Origin: Chloroflexi bacterium HGW-Chloroflexi-2
Lineage (GTDB): Bacteria > Chloroflexota > Anaerolineae > Anaerolineales > Anaerolineaceae
Reading direction: 5' to 3'
Length of the DNA stretch: 64,000 bases
Assembly: GCA_002840735.1 (NCBI GenBank)
Contig: PHBY01000004.1
Span: 62,001 to 126,000 of the forward strand
In this document: positions 25,029-34,574 of the stretch, one piece after another
Numbering within the stretch: position 1 is the stretch's first letter
Layout: every line of letters starts with the position of its first letter
Notes under the pieces: generated by a model
Seen by the model: the letters and a program-made list of their open reading frames with translations, nothing else
What the model was told of the DNA's origin: nothing
Databases searched by the model: none
Position numbers and translations under genes: made by a program

Positions 25029-27815
25029 ATGACAAAAATATATGAAATTTCAAAATATGGTCAATCAATCTGGTACGATAACATCCGCCGTGCTATGCTA
25101 AGGTCAGGTGAATTACAAAATTTGATCAACCAGGGTGTTAGCGGTGTTACATCCAACCCTTCCATATTTGAAAAGGCAATTGTTGGAAGCAATGATTTCG
25201 ATACAGCCATTAGAACTTTGGTTGATCAAGGATTGGATCAGAATTCAATTTATGAATCCCTGGTCATTGAAGACATACGGGCAGCTGCGGATGTATTGCT
25301 GCCCATTTACAATCAAACCAACGCGAAGAATGGCTATATCAGCCTGGAAGTCCGACCGACATTGTCGCATGACACAGCTGGAACGATTGAAGAGTCCCGT
25401 CGCTTATTCAGTACCCTGTCACGCCCCAATGTAATGATCAAGGTACCGGCTACACCGGAAGGAATGCCCGCAATCGAAACCTTGATTTCTGAGGGTATCA
25501 ATATTAATGTGACGCTGATTTTTTCATTGGCTCAATATGAAGCTGTAGCAAAAGCCTATATATCTGGCCTTCAGCAGCGGGTTGCTGCAGGAAAACCCAT
25601 TGATAAAATTGCTTCTGTGGCGTCCTTTTTCGTTAGTAGAGTTGACAGCATGACTGACGCAGCTCTATTAAAGCTGGGTAGAAGTGATCTTGAGGGAAAA
25701 ACTGCCATTGCCAATGCAAAAATAGCCTACGAAAGGTTTCTGAAAATCTTTCGCGGCGATCAATGGGACAAGTTAGAAAAACTGGGTGCACAAAAACAAA
25801 GACCTCTTTGGGCGAGTACAGGCACTAAAAATCTGGCATATTCGGATACACTTTATATTGAAGAATTGATTGGTCCGGATACAGTCAATACCGTTCCTCC
25901 ATCAACATTAAGCGCATTCCTGAACCATGGGCATGCAGATCTGACACTTCCCGGAGGATTCGATGCAGCACATCAACATCTTGTCGAATTAAAAAATGCA
26001 GGTATTGACCTGGATCAAATTACAGCGACATTATTGGAAGATGGATTGATTGCTTTTGTGAAGTCATTTGAAACTCTGATGGCTGGAATTGAAGAAAAAC
26101 AGGAGCAATTGAAATCAGAGTGGACTTCTTTTTCTGCAAATCTGGGTCAATATCAAAATATCGTCTCCAATGCATTGCAGGAAATAAAAAGGGACCGAAT
26201 TATTCAACGTATTTGGGAGCATGATTTTACTGTATGGAAATCAGATCCAACTGAAATCAGTAATCGATTGGGTTGGATGGACATTGCAGATCGAGTGCAG
26301 GCAGCTATTCCGAGGATGAATAACCTGGCGGAATCCTTGAGGAAAGAGGGTTATCAAAAGGCCGTTTTATTAGGCATGGGCGGTTCCAGTCTTGCGCCGG
26401 AAGTCCTTCGTAAAACTTTTGGCGTCAAACCGGGCTATCTCGATTTGACAATATTGGATAGCACAGATCCGGGAACCATTATACACAATGAGAATTCATT
26501 GGATTTGGAAAAGACACTTTTCATTGTTTCCACCAAATCTGGTTCCACACCTGAAACGCTCTCATTCTTCAAGTATTTTTACAATCAGGTTTCCTCCAAA
26601 GTGGGTACAGAAAAAGCAGGCGATCATTTCATTGCGATCACTGATCCGGGAAGTAAGTTGGTTGGGGTCGCTTCAGATTATGGTTTCCGCGAAATCTTTA
26701 TTAACGACCCCAATATTGGTGGAAGATATTCTGCCCTTTCTTATTTTGGTCTGGTGCCCGCATCTTTGTTAGGCGTTGACCTGCCAAAATTACTTGATAG
26801 GGCGATTACTGCTGCTTGTAATTGTGATGGTTGTAATTGCCCGGTCGATGGAGATAATCGCGGTGGTCAATTGGGAGCTATCCTGGGAGAATTATCAAAA
26901 TCGGGTAAAGATAAAATTACATTTGTTTTGTCCGCAGAGATCGAAAGTTTTGGAGATTGGGTTGAACAACTAATTGCTGAAAGTACTGGCAAAGAAGGAA
27001 AAGGAATTTTACCTGTTGTCGGTGAACCTTTAGGTACTCCTTCTGTATATGCTAATGATCGCTTATTCGTTAATTTAAGGATTGAGAATGATGACAGTCA
27101 TGACAAAATGACAGAAGAAATGGCAAATGCAGGTCATCCAGTTGTCACATTGCTCTTAAAAGATATTTATGATCTCGGGCATCAATTCTTCCTGTGGGAA
27201 ATGGCAACAGCAGTAGCGGGATCTCGCATGGGTATCAATCCTTTTGATCAACCAAATGTTGAAAGTGCAAAAATCCTGACGCGCAACATGCTGACCGCTT
27301 ATAAGGAAGAAGGAAAATTATTGGAACCAGAGCCTTTTGTCATAGAAGATGGTATACGGGGATATGGCAATTTCTCCACATCATCCATAAAAGCAGCATT
27401 ACAAGAATTTTTCCGGCCGGCACAACCAGATTCATATGTGGCTATTCAAGCTTATATTCAACCCACACCAGAAGCGGATGAGTTATTGAAGGCATTTAGA
27501 ACAATAATTCGCGACAATACTCGAATGGCAACGACCCTTGGATACGGCCCCCGATTTTTACATTCAACCGGGCAACTGCACAAAGGTGATGCTGGAAAAG
27601 GATTGTTCCTGCAATTGACCGCCAGCATACCGCATGATTTGATGATTCCAGATGAGGTTGGAAAAGATGCAGCCAGTACTTCATTTGGCACATTGAAAAC
27701 CGCTCAAGTTTTAGGTGATTTTCAGGCATTGCTTAATGTGGATAGAACTGTGATACGCTTCGATATGGGAGCCAATCTCTCTGAAAAAATAAAGAAATTA
27801 GGCGAGGTATTTTAA
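25029..27815 (+). CDS. Bifunctional transaldolase / glucose-6-phosphate isomerase fusion
   Basis: A 928-residue fusion. Residues 1 to about 365 are transaldolase: the Schiff-base lysine is K138 in MIKVPATPEG, preceded by GVTSNPSIFEKAI and followed by NVTLIFS. From about residue 390 a phosphoglucose isomerase domain begins (LGMGGSSLAPEVL, STKSGSTPET, ITDPGSKL, NIGGRYSALS). Fusions of this type exist in some Chloroflexota, actinobacteria and cyanobacteria. It channels sedoheptulose 7-P/glyceraldehyde 3-P and interconverts F6P/G6P. An unusual Cys-rich stretch CNCDGCNC (C597, C599, C602, C604) sits in a loop of the isomerase half where I would expect none. Confidence 0.93.
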   Translation: MTKIYEISKYGQSIWYDNIRRAMLRSGELQNLINQGVSGVTSNPSIFEKAIVGSNDFDTAIRTLVDQGLDQNSIYESLVIEDIRAAADVLLPIYNQTNAKNGYISLEVRPTLSHDTAGTIEESRRLFSTLSRPNVMIKVPATPEGMPAIETLISEGININVTLIFSLAQYEAVAKAYISGLQQRVAAGKPIDKIASVASFFVSRVDSMTDAALLKLGRSDLEGKTAIANAKIAYERFLKIFRGDQWDKLEKLGAQKQRPLWASTGTKNLAYSDTLYIEELIGPDTVNTVPPSTLSAFLNHGHADLTLPGGFDAAHQHLVELKNAGIDLDQITATLLEDGLIAFVKSFETLMAGIEEKQEQLKSEWTSFSANLGQYQNIVSNALQEIKRDRIIQRIWEHDFTVWKSDPTEISNRLGWMDIADRVQAAIPRMNNLAESLRKEGYQKAVLLGMGGSSLAPEVLRKTFGVKPGYLDLTILDSTDPGTIIHNENSLDLEKTLFIVSTKSGSTPETLSFFKYFYNQVSSKVGTEKAGDHFIAITDPGSKLVGVASDYGFREIFINDPNIGGRYSALSYFGLVPASLLGVDLPKLLDRAITAACNCDGCNCPVDGDNRGGQLGAILGELSKSGKDKITFVLSAEIESFGDWVEQLIAESTGKEGKGILPVVGEPLGTPSVYANDRLFVNLRIENDDSHDKMTEEMANAGHPVVTLLLKDIYDLGHQFFLWEMATAVAGSRMGINPFDQPNVESAKILTRNMLTAYKEEGKLLEPEPFVIEDGIRGYGNFSTSSIKAALQEFFRPAQPDSYVAIQAYIQPTPEADELLKAFRTIIRDNTRMATTLGYGPRFLHSTGQLHKGDAGKGLFLQLTASIPHDLMIPDEVGKDAASTSFGTLKTAQVLGDFQALLNVDRTVIRFDMGANLSEKIKKLGEVF

Positions 27816-28567
27816 TGGCGATTCGTGCTGTAATCTTTGATCTCGATGGTACCCTGGTACAAACAGAACGTCTGAAAGCATATTCCTATGCGAAAGCAAT
27901 TCGTGAACTAAGTGCTTATACGATTGAAGAAGCAATGGTGGTCGAAGCTTTTAAGGATGTAGTGGGGCTTTCAAGACGAGAGGTAGCACAGAGTTTATTG
28001 GAACGATTTCATCTTGAAGCAGCTGCTCGTAGTCGAATGGGGGAGTTTGGTGTGGAAACCCCCTGGCAAGCGTTCGTTCAGATCCGCTTGCAATTCTATG
28101 AGCAGCTGCTCTCAGACCCACAAATCATTCTTAATAATACCTGGCCCCACAATATGTTGTTGCTGGAAGAAGTTAAAAAAGCTGGCTGTCGTATTGGTCT
28201 TGCTACTATGTCGTATTGTCCTCAGGTGAATCGCGTTTTGGACGTTCTAAATCTTGGAAAAGCATTTGATTTTGTTGCCAGTCGTGATGATGTTGACCAT
28301 GGTAAACCTGATCCGGAGATCTATCGAATGGTAGCCTGCGAATTGGATGTACCGGCTGAAGAGTGTCTTGTAATCGAAGATTCACCTACAGGAGTAAAAG
28401 CTGCTTTAGCAGCGGGGATGCATGTGATTGCTGTCACCACCCCTTTCACCAGGGCAGCTTTCAGCAAAAATGAGCTGGTCGATAAACGTTGGATTGTTAA
28501 TAATCCCGAATTACTTCCACAAGTTGTAAAAGATTTGATGGAACAAGGAGGAAGTGAGGAAAAATGA
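27815..28567 (+). CDS. HAD-superfamily sugar-phosphate phosphatase/phosphomutase
   Basis: A 250-residue HAD hydrolase. Motif I FDLDGTLVQTE supplies the nucleophile Asp and acid Asp; motif II is ATMS, and motif III/IV GKPDPEIYRMVACEL followed by VIEDSPTGVKAAL. The cap lies between. Closest in pattern to β-phosphoglucomutase/CbbY-like proteins, which act on sugar phosphates. The start overlaps the tal-pgi stop by one base, and the end overlaps the SDR gene by four, so it is translationally coupled in the operon. Confidence 0.88.
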   Translation: MAIRAVIFDLDGTLVQTERLKAYSYAKAIRELSAYTIEEAMVVEAFKDVVGLSRREVAQSLLERFHLEAAARSRMGEFGVETPWQAFVQIRLQFYEQLLSDPQIILNNTWPHNMLLLEEVKKAGCRIGLATMSYCPQVNRVLDVLNLGKAFDFVASRDDVDHGKPDPEIYRMVACELDVPAEECLVIEDSPTGVKAALAAGMHVIAVTTPFTRAAFSKNELVDKRWIVNNPELLPQVVKDLMEQGGSEEK

Positions 28568-29262
28568 ATTTAGAAAATAAAGTAGCACTGATAGCTGGAG
28601 CGACAGGCGGTTTAGGCCGGGTCGTTTCAAAGATTTTTGCAGAAAATGGTGCCAGTCTGGTTCTGGTTGGTTCAAAACAGGATAAACTGGATCAGCTGGT
28701 GATGGATCTGAATCTATCTGAGCAGCAGTATCGAACCGTTGTGGCTGATCTCAGTCAGGAAACAGCAGCCCCTAAAATCCTGGAAGCTGCATTAGAAAAA
28801 TTCAACCATGTAGATATTTTGTTAAATTTTGTCGGGGGATGGATTGGTGGAAAGTCGATTACTGACACTACTAATGAAGATCTCTCTTCCATGATTCAAC
28901 AACATCTCTGGACAACTTTTTATCTTGTTCGTGCTTTTGTACCCCACATGCGAGCAAATCAATGGGGACGGGTTATGATCGTCTCAGCTCCCAGTGTTGC
29001 TCATCCGCAAGCAAATGGATTGCCGTACAATGTAGGCAAATCAGCGCAAGAAGCTCTCATGATGACGCTGGCACAGGAACTCATTGATAGTGGGGTAACA
29101 TCGAATGTATTGCGGGTGCGAGCAATTAATACATCCCATAACCTCACTCAGCAAAACAAATCCTGGGCTACCCCTGAAGAAATCACAGCTGCCATACTTT
29201 ATCTTTGCTCTGAAGAAGCACAAAAGATCAATGGAGCGATTATTCCATTGCTTGGCAGTTGA
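28564..29262 (+). CDS. Short-chain dehydrogenase/reductase (SDR)
   Basis: A 232-residue Rossmann enzyme. The cofactor motif is AGATGGLG near the N-terminus, and the catalytic YxxxK is YNVGK with a preceding serine in VSAPS. The basic/acidic residue after β2 is not decisive for NAD versus NADP. Substrate unknown; a sugar or polyol would fit the operon. Starts inside the HAD gene stop (ATGA overlap). Short but complete for the family. Confidence 0.85.
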   Translation: MNLENKVALIAGATGGLGRVVSKIFAENGASLVLVGSKQDKLDQLVMDLNLSEQQYRTVVADLSQETAAPKILEAALEKFNHVDILLNFVGGWIGGKSITDTTNEDLSSMIQQHLWTTFYLVRAFVPHMRANQWGRVMIVSAPSVAHPQANGLPYNVGKSAQEALMMTLAQELIDSGVTSNVLRVRAINTSHNLTQQNKSWATPEEITAAILYLCSEEAQKINGAIIPLLGS

Positions 29263-29280
29263 TGGACCAATGTATGAATC

Positions 29281-30645
29281 ATGACTAAATTAAGGTTTAC
29301 TTTCATTCTATGGAGTATTGTTTTCCTGACAGGCTGTGGCGTGGCAGAAAATTCTGTTGTCGTCTCTGAAACCAATCAACCTGAACAGGTTCAAATCAGA
29401 ATAGAAAACGAGGTCGTTTCTCCACCGCAAACTGAGACCATTCCTTTACCCATCACTCAATTACAGGAGCTTGCAGTCACATACAATCGTCTGGATGGAA
29501 ATAGACTAGTTGCGGGTGAGGGTGGCTTATCCTCATTTCCTGTAGAAGTTGCACTTGCAGGGACACCTGAATGGATTGTTGGGATAGCCCTTGAAGATAA
29601 GGTCGTTATCCATGTTGTTCTGATTGACGGACGTGTCCAGGCATTCGAGTTGGATAGTAATCTGGTGATTCAAGAAATTACCGCCAATATCTCAGCGCTC
29701 CATCCAGGCAACCCACCCGTGTTAGCCAGCGATGGGAATATTGCCTTTCTGATAAAACCACCCGATGATATTTCTCCCTTCACGCATCCTGTCTTACAGG
29801 AAAATGGATCACTGGTTTATATTGACGATAAAGGTGATTTAATTTGGACAACCGCAGGGACAACCTTACAATTTAAGGTCAATGCCCTGCCAGATGCACG
29901 TATCCTGATGGATGAATTGGGCAGACTGCTATTTCTTTCGAATCCAACCAGTGATTATCCTCATGGGGTGCTTGGTGATGCTCTGGAAGCCAGGTCAATA
30001 ACGCTGATTGATCCAAATAGCATCCCGGTCAGCATTAAAGAATTCCAAATTGATCCCGTTGATGTAATTGAAGGGATTGCACCGCTATGGGTAGATCTGG
30101 ATGGGGATGGTGTACGAGAGATAATTGTTACCCAAAGCAATATCCATGTTGGTGCTCGAATTGTTGTTTACAATCAGGAAGGGGAAGTCATTGCTCAAAG
30201 CGATCCGATCGGCCTGGGCTTTCGATGGTTGCACCTGATTGCAGCAGCTCAAATTGTCAATGGTGACACCCTGGATCTCGTGGTTGTGCGAACACCGCAT
30301 ATTGGTGGGGTGCTTGAAATTTATGAGCTGACAGAAGGTAAGCTTGAAATAAGTAACTCCTTAAAGGGTTACAGCTCGCATCAAATTGGAAGCCGAAATC
30401 TGGATGCATCTCTGGTTACTGATATGAATGCTGATGGAATACCAGACATTGTTGTGCCAGATCAATCTCAACAATATTTATCTGCTCTTCAAATTACGGA
30501 TGCAGAATGGACAGAAATTTGGAGAGTTCCAATGAATGGAAAACTCTCCACCAACTTAATGGGCTTGTACTCACCCAAGTCAGGTCTGGTTTTGGGCGCT
30601 GGAACTGAGGGTAATAAATTAATGCTTTGGGTTCTGAAGGATTAA
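29281..30645 (+). CDS. Secreted lipoprotein with FG-GAP/VCBS-like repeats
   Basis: A 454-residue exported lipoprotein with lipobox FLTGC (Cys at about 19). Calcium-binding-like loops DLDGDGVREI and DMNADGIPDI are seen, as in FG-GAP/VCBS β-propeller repeats. It is 18 bp past the SDR stop, on the same strand, so a surface protein sits inside a metabolic operon. No enzymatic motif seen; likely a cell-surface binding or structural protein. Confidence 0.75.
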   Translation: MTKLRFTFILWSIVFLTGCGVAENSVVVSETNQPEQVQIRIENEVVSPPQTETIPLPITQLQELAVTYNRLDGNRLVAGEGGLSSFPVEVALAGTPEWIVGIALEDKVVIHVVLIDGRVQAFELDSNLVIQEITANISALHPGNPPVLASDGNIAFLIKPPDDISPFTHPVLQENGSLVYIDDKGDLIWTTAGTTLQFKVNALPDARILMDELGRLLFLSNPTSDYPHGVLGDALEARSITLIDPNSIPVSIKEFQIDPVDVIEGIAPLWVDLDGDGVREIIVTQSNIHVGARIVVYNQEGEVIAQSDPIGLGFRWLHLIAAAQIVNGDTLDLVVVRTPHIGGVLEIYELTEGKLEISNSLKGYSSHQIGSRNLDASLVTDMNADGIPDIVVPDQSQQYLSALQITDAEWTEIWRVPMNGKLSTNLMGLYSPKSGLVLGAGTEGNKLMLWVLKD

Positions 30646-30727
30646 TGCTACACCATGTAATATTTGTTGACTTAAATGCGTCTAAAACATAAGCAAGATG
30701 AAATTATAACAATTAGACTGGGATTCA

Positions 30728-31450
30728 ATGCATATGAATTTGAAGAATTATAAATTACAGGCAGCAGAGATTGCGGTTAATCTGATACAGTCAGGGATGA
30801 TCGTGGGATTAGGATCAGGAAGTACAGCTTCGCTTGCACTTCAAATACTGGCAAACAAACTAAAAGATGGAACACTCCAGCATATTCATGCAATACCAAG
30901 TTCTGTCCAAATTGAACATCAGGCAAAACAACTTGGAATTCCACTGACTACTCTGGAAGAACACGGACAAATTGATTTGACCATCGATGGAGCGGATGAA
31001 GTGGATGAAGATTTATATCTGATCAAAGGTGGGGGAGGTGCTCTTTTGCGTGAAAAAATTGTTACCCAGGCAAGTCGCCGGGTTGTGATTATTGTTGATC
31101 AAACGAAATGGTCAAAGCGCATTGGTGTCAAATGGCCTGTTCCTGTTGAGGTATTACCATTTGGCTGGGGTTCCCAAGCACTTTTTCTGGAGGAGTTGGG
31201 GGCAAAATGGAAGCTAAGGAAAAAAACAGATGGATCCAATTACCTCACCGATCAGGGAAATTATATTCTCGACAGTAATTTTGGCGAAATCGAAGAACCG
31301 CGAAAACTTTCTGTACAGTTGGCTAATCGAGCCGGGATCATTGAACATGGATTGTTTATTGATCTGACAGATGATCTGATTATGGTGGGAGAGCGTGGTT
31401 CTCAGCATTTAACAAAAAATAAATTACCGAAAATTTGGAGGGAAAAATGA
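30728..31450 (+). CDS. rpiA: Ribose-5-phosphate isomerase A
   Basis: A 240-residue enzyme interconverting ribose 5-P and ribulose 5-P. GLGSGSTASLAL is the phosphate loop; TIDGADEVDEDLYLIKGGGG with the following LLREK contains the catalytic Asp/Glu/Lys set. Start at ATG 30728 or the ATG two codons later. Its stop overlaps the rpe start (ATGA). A separate RpiB-type isomerase is encoded in the microcompartment locus at 57353. Confidence 0.96.
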   Translation: MHMNLKNYKLQAAEIAVNLIQSGMIVGLGSGSTASLALQILANKLKDGTLQHIHAIPSSVQIEHQAKQLGIPLTTLEEHGQIDLTIDGADEVDEDLYLIKGGGGALLREKIVTQASRRVVIIVDQTKWSKRIGVKWPVPVEVLPFGWGSQALFLEELGAKWKLRKKTDGSNYLTDQGNYILDSNFGEIEEPRKLSVQLANRAGIIEHGLFIDLTDDLIMVGERGSQHLTKNKLPKIWREK

Positions 31451-32106
31451 TCACTTTTGAACCTTCGATATTATCTGCTGATTTTTCCAGGCTGGGCGAG
31501 CAGGCACAAGAAGCTCAGGTTGCTGGTAGTCAGATCATCCAGATTGACGTTATGGATGGAGTATTTGTTCCGAATATAACGTTTGGTCCTGGCATTGTGA
31601 GCGCTTTGCGATCTTCTGTCGGAATAAAATTGGATGTGCATCTGATGATCATACAACCAGAACGATTCATCCAGCAATTTATTGATGCTGGCGCCGACCG
31701 GTTGATCATTCACCAGGAAGCCAGTCAACATCTTTACAAAATATTGCAATCCATCAAGAATGCTGGTATTGAGGCTGGGGTATCCATCAATCCAGGCACA
31801 TCTTTGAGCGCGATTGAAGAAGTTCTTGAAGTTGTTGATGTAGTGCAGATCATGACAGTTAACCCTGGTTTTGGTGGTCAGTCCTTCTTATTCAGTCAAT
31901 TGAATAAAATTCGGAGATTGACAAAAATTCTGGACGAACGAGGGATACAAATCCCAATTGCGGTTGATGGAGGAATTGACACACAAACGGCTCCTCAAGT
32001 AGTCGAGGCAGGTGCAACAGTCCTGGTGGCTGGTTCAAGTGTTTTCAATCAGCAAAAAACAGTTGCAGAAAATTTGAAAGATCTGCACATGAGTGTAAAA
32101 AAATAA
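31447..32106 (+). CDS. rpe: Ribulose-phosphate 3-epimerase
   Basis: A 219-residue TIM-barrel epimerase (ribulose 5-P to xylulose 5-P). PSILSADFSRLG opens the barrel; IDVMDGVFVPNITFGP holds one catalytic Asp and metal ligands; MTVNPGFGGQSF and VDGGID complete the phosphate and catalytic sites. I chose the ATG at 31447 behind GGAGGG; it overlaps the rpiA stop. Confidence 0.97.
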   Translation: MITFEPSILSADFSRLGEQAQEAQVAGSQIIQIDVMDGVFVPNITFGPGIVSALRSSVGIKLDVHLMIIQPERFIQQFIDAGADRLIIHQEASQHLYKILQSIKNAGIEAGVSINPGTSLSAIEEVLEVVDVVQIMTVNPGFGGQSFLFSQLNKIRRLTKILDERGIQIPIAVDGGIDTQTAPQVVEAGATVLVAGSSVFNQQKTVAENLKDLHMSVKK

Positions 32107-32127
32107 TATCAAAATAAGGAGAAGATT

Positions 32128-33036
32128 ATGAATATAGGAATGATTGGTTTAGGTAAAATGGGTGCAAATATGGTGGCACGCCTGATAAAAGGTGGGCATA
32201 ATGTCGTTGCGTATGATATCAATGAAGCTTCCATAAAAGCAGTGGAAGAACTGGGTGCAAGCGGTGCGCGAACGATTGAAGAGTTGGTTGAAAAATTACC
32301 ACTACCTCGATTGGTTTGGGTGATGGTTCCATCCGGAAAAATCACCGATGATACCATCACAGCATTAGCCGGAAAACTTTCAAAAGGCGATACTATCATT
32401 GATGGTGGTAACTCCAACTACAAAGATTCGATGCGACACGCTGTGGAATTGGCTGAAAAAGAGCTAAGCTTTATCGATGTGGGTACCAGCGGAGGTATCT
32501 GGGGACTGGCGGAAGGATACAGCATGATGATTGGGGGAGATAAGGAAGTTGTGGAAAACTTCAGACCCATTTTTGAAACATTGGCACCAGCAGCAGATTT
32601 GGGATGGGGGTATGTCGGTCCTGCAGGTTCCGGTCACTTTGTAAAAATGATTCACAATGGCATTGAGTACGGCATGATGCAATCCTATGCTGAGGGATTT
32701 GAAATCTTAAAAGCGAAAAAGGAGTTTGGATTAAAACTGGCAGAGATCGCTGAAATTTGGAGATATGGCAGTGTTGTCCGTTCCTGGTTATTGGATTTGA
32801 CCGCCGAGGCATTGACTGAAGACGAAGACTTATCAGCCTTAAAAGCCTGGGTACCAGATTCCGGAGAAGGGCGCTGGACCGTATTTGAAGCAATTGATCT
32901 GGACGTTGCTGCCCCGGTGATTACATTATCCCTACAGCGCAGGATTCGCTCCCGTATGGAAGAGCCATATTCTGATAAATTGTTGGCAGCCATGCGTAAT
33001 AAATTTGGTGGCCATGCCGTCAAAAAAGCAAAATAA
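32128..33036 (+). CDS. gnd: 6-phosphogluconate dehydrogenase (decarboxylating), short YqeC/GntZ type
   Basis: A 302-residue enzyme converting 6-phosphogluconate to ribulose 5-P and CO2. GLGKMGANMV binds the dinucleotide; DGGNSNYKDS, VGTSGGIWGLAEGYSMMIGG and GSGHFVKMIHNGIEYGMMQ hold the substrate and catalytic Lys/Glu residues. It is the short form (about 300 residues), which in several bacteria is NAD+-preferring, in contrast to the 470-residue NADP+ form. Strong AAGGAG ribosome-binding site, 22 bp after rpe. Confidence 0.95.
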   Translation: MNIGMIGLGKMGANMVARLIKGGHNVVAYDINEASIKAVEELGASGARTIEELVEKLPLPRLVWVMVPSGKITDDTITALAGKLSKGDTIIDGGNSNYKDSMRHAVELAEKELSFIDVGTSGGIWGLAEGYSMMIGGDKEVVENFRPIFETLAPAADLGWGYVGPAGSGHFVKMIHNGIEYGMMQSYAEGFEILKAKKEFGLKLAEIAEIWRYGSVVRSWLLDLTAEALTEDEDLSALKAWVPDSGEGRWTVFEAIDLDVAAPVITLSLQRRIRSRMEEPYSDKLLAAMRNKFGGHAVKKAK

Positions 33037-33097
33037 TTGGAAAACAAAGTAAACGGATCGTCGCGTTAGTTTTGATTTCAATTTTATCGTCCTACTG

Positions 33098-33128
33098 GCC
33101 TGCTTCTGTGTTTGTTTAGGAAGCAGGC
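33098..33128. terminator. Hairpin after gnd (possible attenuator or terminator)
   Basis: A 9-bp perfect stem GCCTGCTTC / GAAGCAGGC with a 13-base loop between gnd and the TVP38-like gene. No T-run follows, so intrinsic termination is doubtful; RNA processing or stabilisation is equally possible. The downstream ribosome-binding site GGAG starts just after the stem. Confidence 0.45.
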
Positions 33129-33139
33129 TGGAGTGTCTT

Positions 33140-33874
33140 ATGAAAGATATGAAATTGCTAATCAAACCAAATGTTCGAACTTCATTTCTTACAATGAATA
33201 GAGTTCTTGCTGGTTTAGCCTGGTTATTTGTTTTCATCATCTTTTGGTGGTACACGACCTCACGTGAAATCACAACCGTTGAGTTGACAAGAAGAGTGAT
33301 TGGATTCCTGTCAGGCAATCCAATTGGCTTTTTATTCTATATTGGCTTATACATGATCCGCCCACTATTTATATTTCCGGCTACATTGGTAACCATGGCT
33401 GCCGGGTATTTATATGGGCCATTGCTTGGAATAATCCTGGCTATTATTGCGAGTAATCTTTCATCCATGATAGCGTTTTTTATAGGAAAGTTTTTTGGAA
33501 GTCAGATGATTGAAATTTTTTTTAAGTATGATCTCATAAAACGATATTCAACGCGCTTACGTGAAAACAGTTTTGAAACTTCATTGATATTACGCTTTCT
33601 ATTTTTACCTTATGACCTGGTAAGCTATTTTTCTGGTTTTCTCAAAATTAATTGGAGAGGTTTTCTACTGGCAACAATTTTGGGAAGTATTCCAGGGACC
33701 ATTTCATTTGGTTTGATCGGGGCTGCTTTTGAAGGAGAATTCTCTTCTGTACAAAACATCTTTGATTTCAAACTCTTTATCCTATCTGTGATCATGTTTT
33801 TTGTGAGTATTGCCCTTTCCCGTTGGTTTAAGTTGCGTGAAATGAAACGAATACTTGTGGAAAATGATATCTGA
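33140..33874 (+). CDS. TVP38/TMEM64 (DedA/SNARE-associated) family membrane protein (second copy)
   Basis: A 244-residue membrane protein paralogous to the one at 8148: an N-terminal hydrophobic segment, then IRPLFIFPATLVTMAAGYLY and FLFLPYDLVSYFSGF, and ATILGSIPGTISFGLIGAAF. The LPYDLV motif is shared by both copies. GGAG ribosome-binding site. Downstream of gnd, with a hairpin between, so it may be only partly co-transcribed. Confidence 0.87.
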   Translation: MKDMKLLIKPNVRTSFLTMNRVLAGLAWLFVFIIFWWYTTSREITTVELTRRVIGFLSGNPIGFLFYIGLYMIRPLFIFPATLVTMAAGYLYGPLLGIILAIIASNLSSMIAFFIGKFFGSQMIEIFFKYDLIKRYSTRLRENSFETSLILRFLFLPYDLVSYFSGFLKINWRGFLLATILGSIPGTISFGLIGAAFEGEFSSVQNIFDFKLFILSVIMFFVSIALSRWFKLREMKRILVENDI

Positions 33875-33882
33875 GATATCTT

Positions 33883-34464
33883 ATGAACACACCTTCGCAC
33901 ATCATCATTAACCTTGCCATTAAGCGCATAAAAGGATTAAGAAAAGCCAGAATTCCCTGGCAAGCAGTTTTTTGGGGCAGCATGATGCCTGATATACCTT
34001 TGGGTGTGCTTTCATTAGGGGTAACCTTCTATTATCGTGTCATCCTGGGAAATCAATCACCGGATTTGATGGAAGCTGTTTTACACCCGCTATATTTCAA
34101 TAATCCTTTTTGGATCAGCGCTCATAACCTGCTGCATGCCCCTTTCATCTTAGGTCTTTCTCTGGCAATTTTGTGGCGGTGGCGCATTCGTCCTGGACAA
34201 ATACAGCACTGGCTGTTCTGGTTCTTCTCTAGCAGCGCAGTTCATGCTGGTATCGATATTTTCACTCATTATGATGATGGGCCATTAGTATTCTGGCCGT
34301 TTAATTGGAATATTCGCTTCAACAGCCCGATCAGTTATTGGGATCCTGCTCATTTTGGTACCGAGTTTATGATCTTTGAACTTTTACTGGATGCTGTGTT
34401 GGTTGGCTTCTTATTGCTTCCAAAGATTACAAGATATCTTAACCATCGTAAAGACTCCGCATAA
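33883..34464 (+). CDS. Membrane protein, possible DUF457/YdjM-like metal-dependent hydrolase
   Basis: A 193-residue protein with three or four hydrophobic segments and conserved-looking polar clusters (HNLLHAPF, HAGIDIFTHYDDGP, WDPAHFG). The His/Asp-rich HAGIDIFTHYD and the WPFNW segment recall membrane-bound metal-dependent hydrolases (DUF457). Assignment by pattern only. 8 bp after the TVP38-like gene, probably the same transcript. Confidence 0.55.
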   Translation: MNTPSHIIINLAIKRIKGLRKARIPWQAVFWGSMMPDIPLGVLSLGVTFYYRVILGNQSPDLMEAVLHPLYFNNPFWISAHNLLHAPFILGLSLAILWRWRIRPGQIQHWLFWFFSSSAVHAGIDIFTHYDDGPLVFWPFNWNIRFNSPISYWDPAHFGTEFMIFELLLDAVLVGFLLLPKITRYLNHRKDSA

Positions 34465-34574
34465 TAATCTTTTTGCCCACTCCTCAATTTAAGGTGGTAA
34501 GAATGATCATATGGACGGCGTCATATAAGTAAGAAACTGAGATAGATCAGGCTTTCTTAGATTTAGAGGTAGTT

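Noticed and set aside
32685-33047. Antisense frame over gnd as a gene
   Set aside because: It lies within the clearly coding gnd frame and has no ribosome-binding site or motif. The same applies to many other long antisense frames, which are shadows of coding genes.
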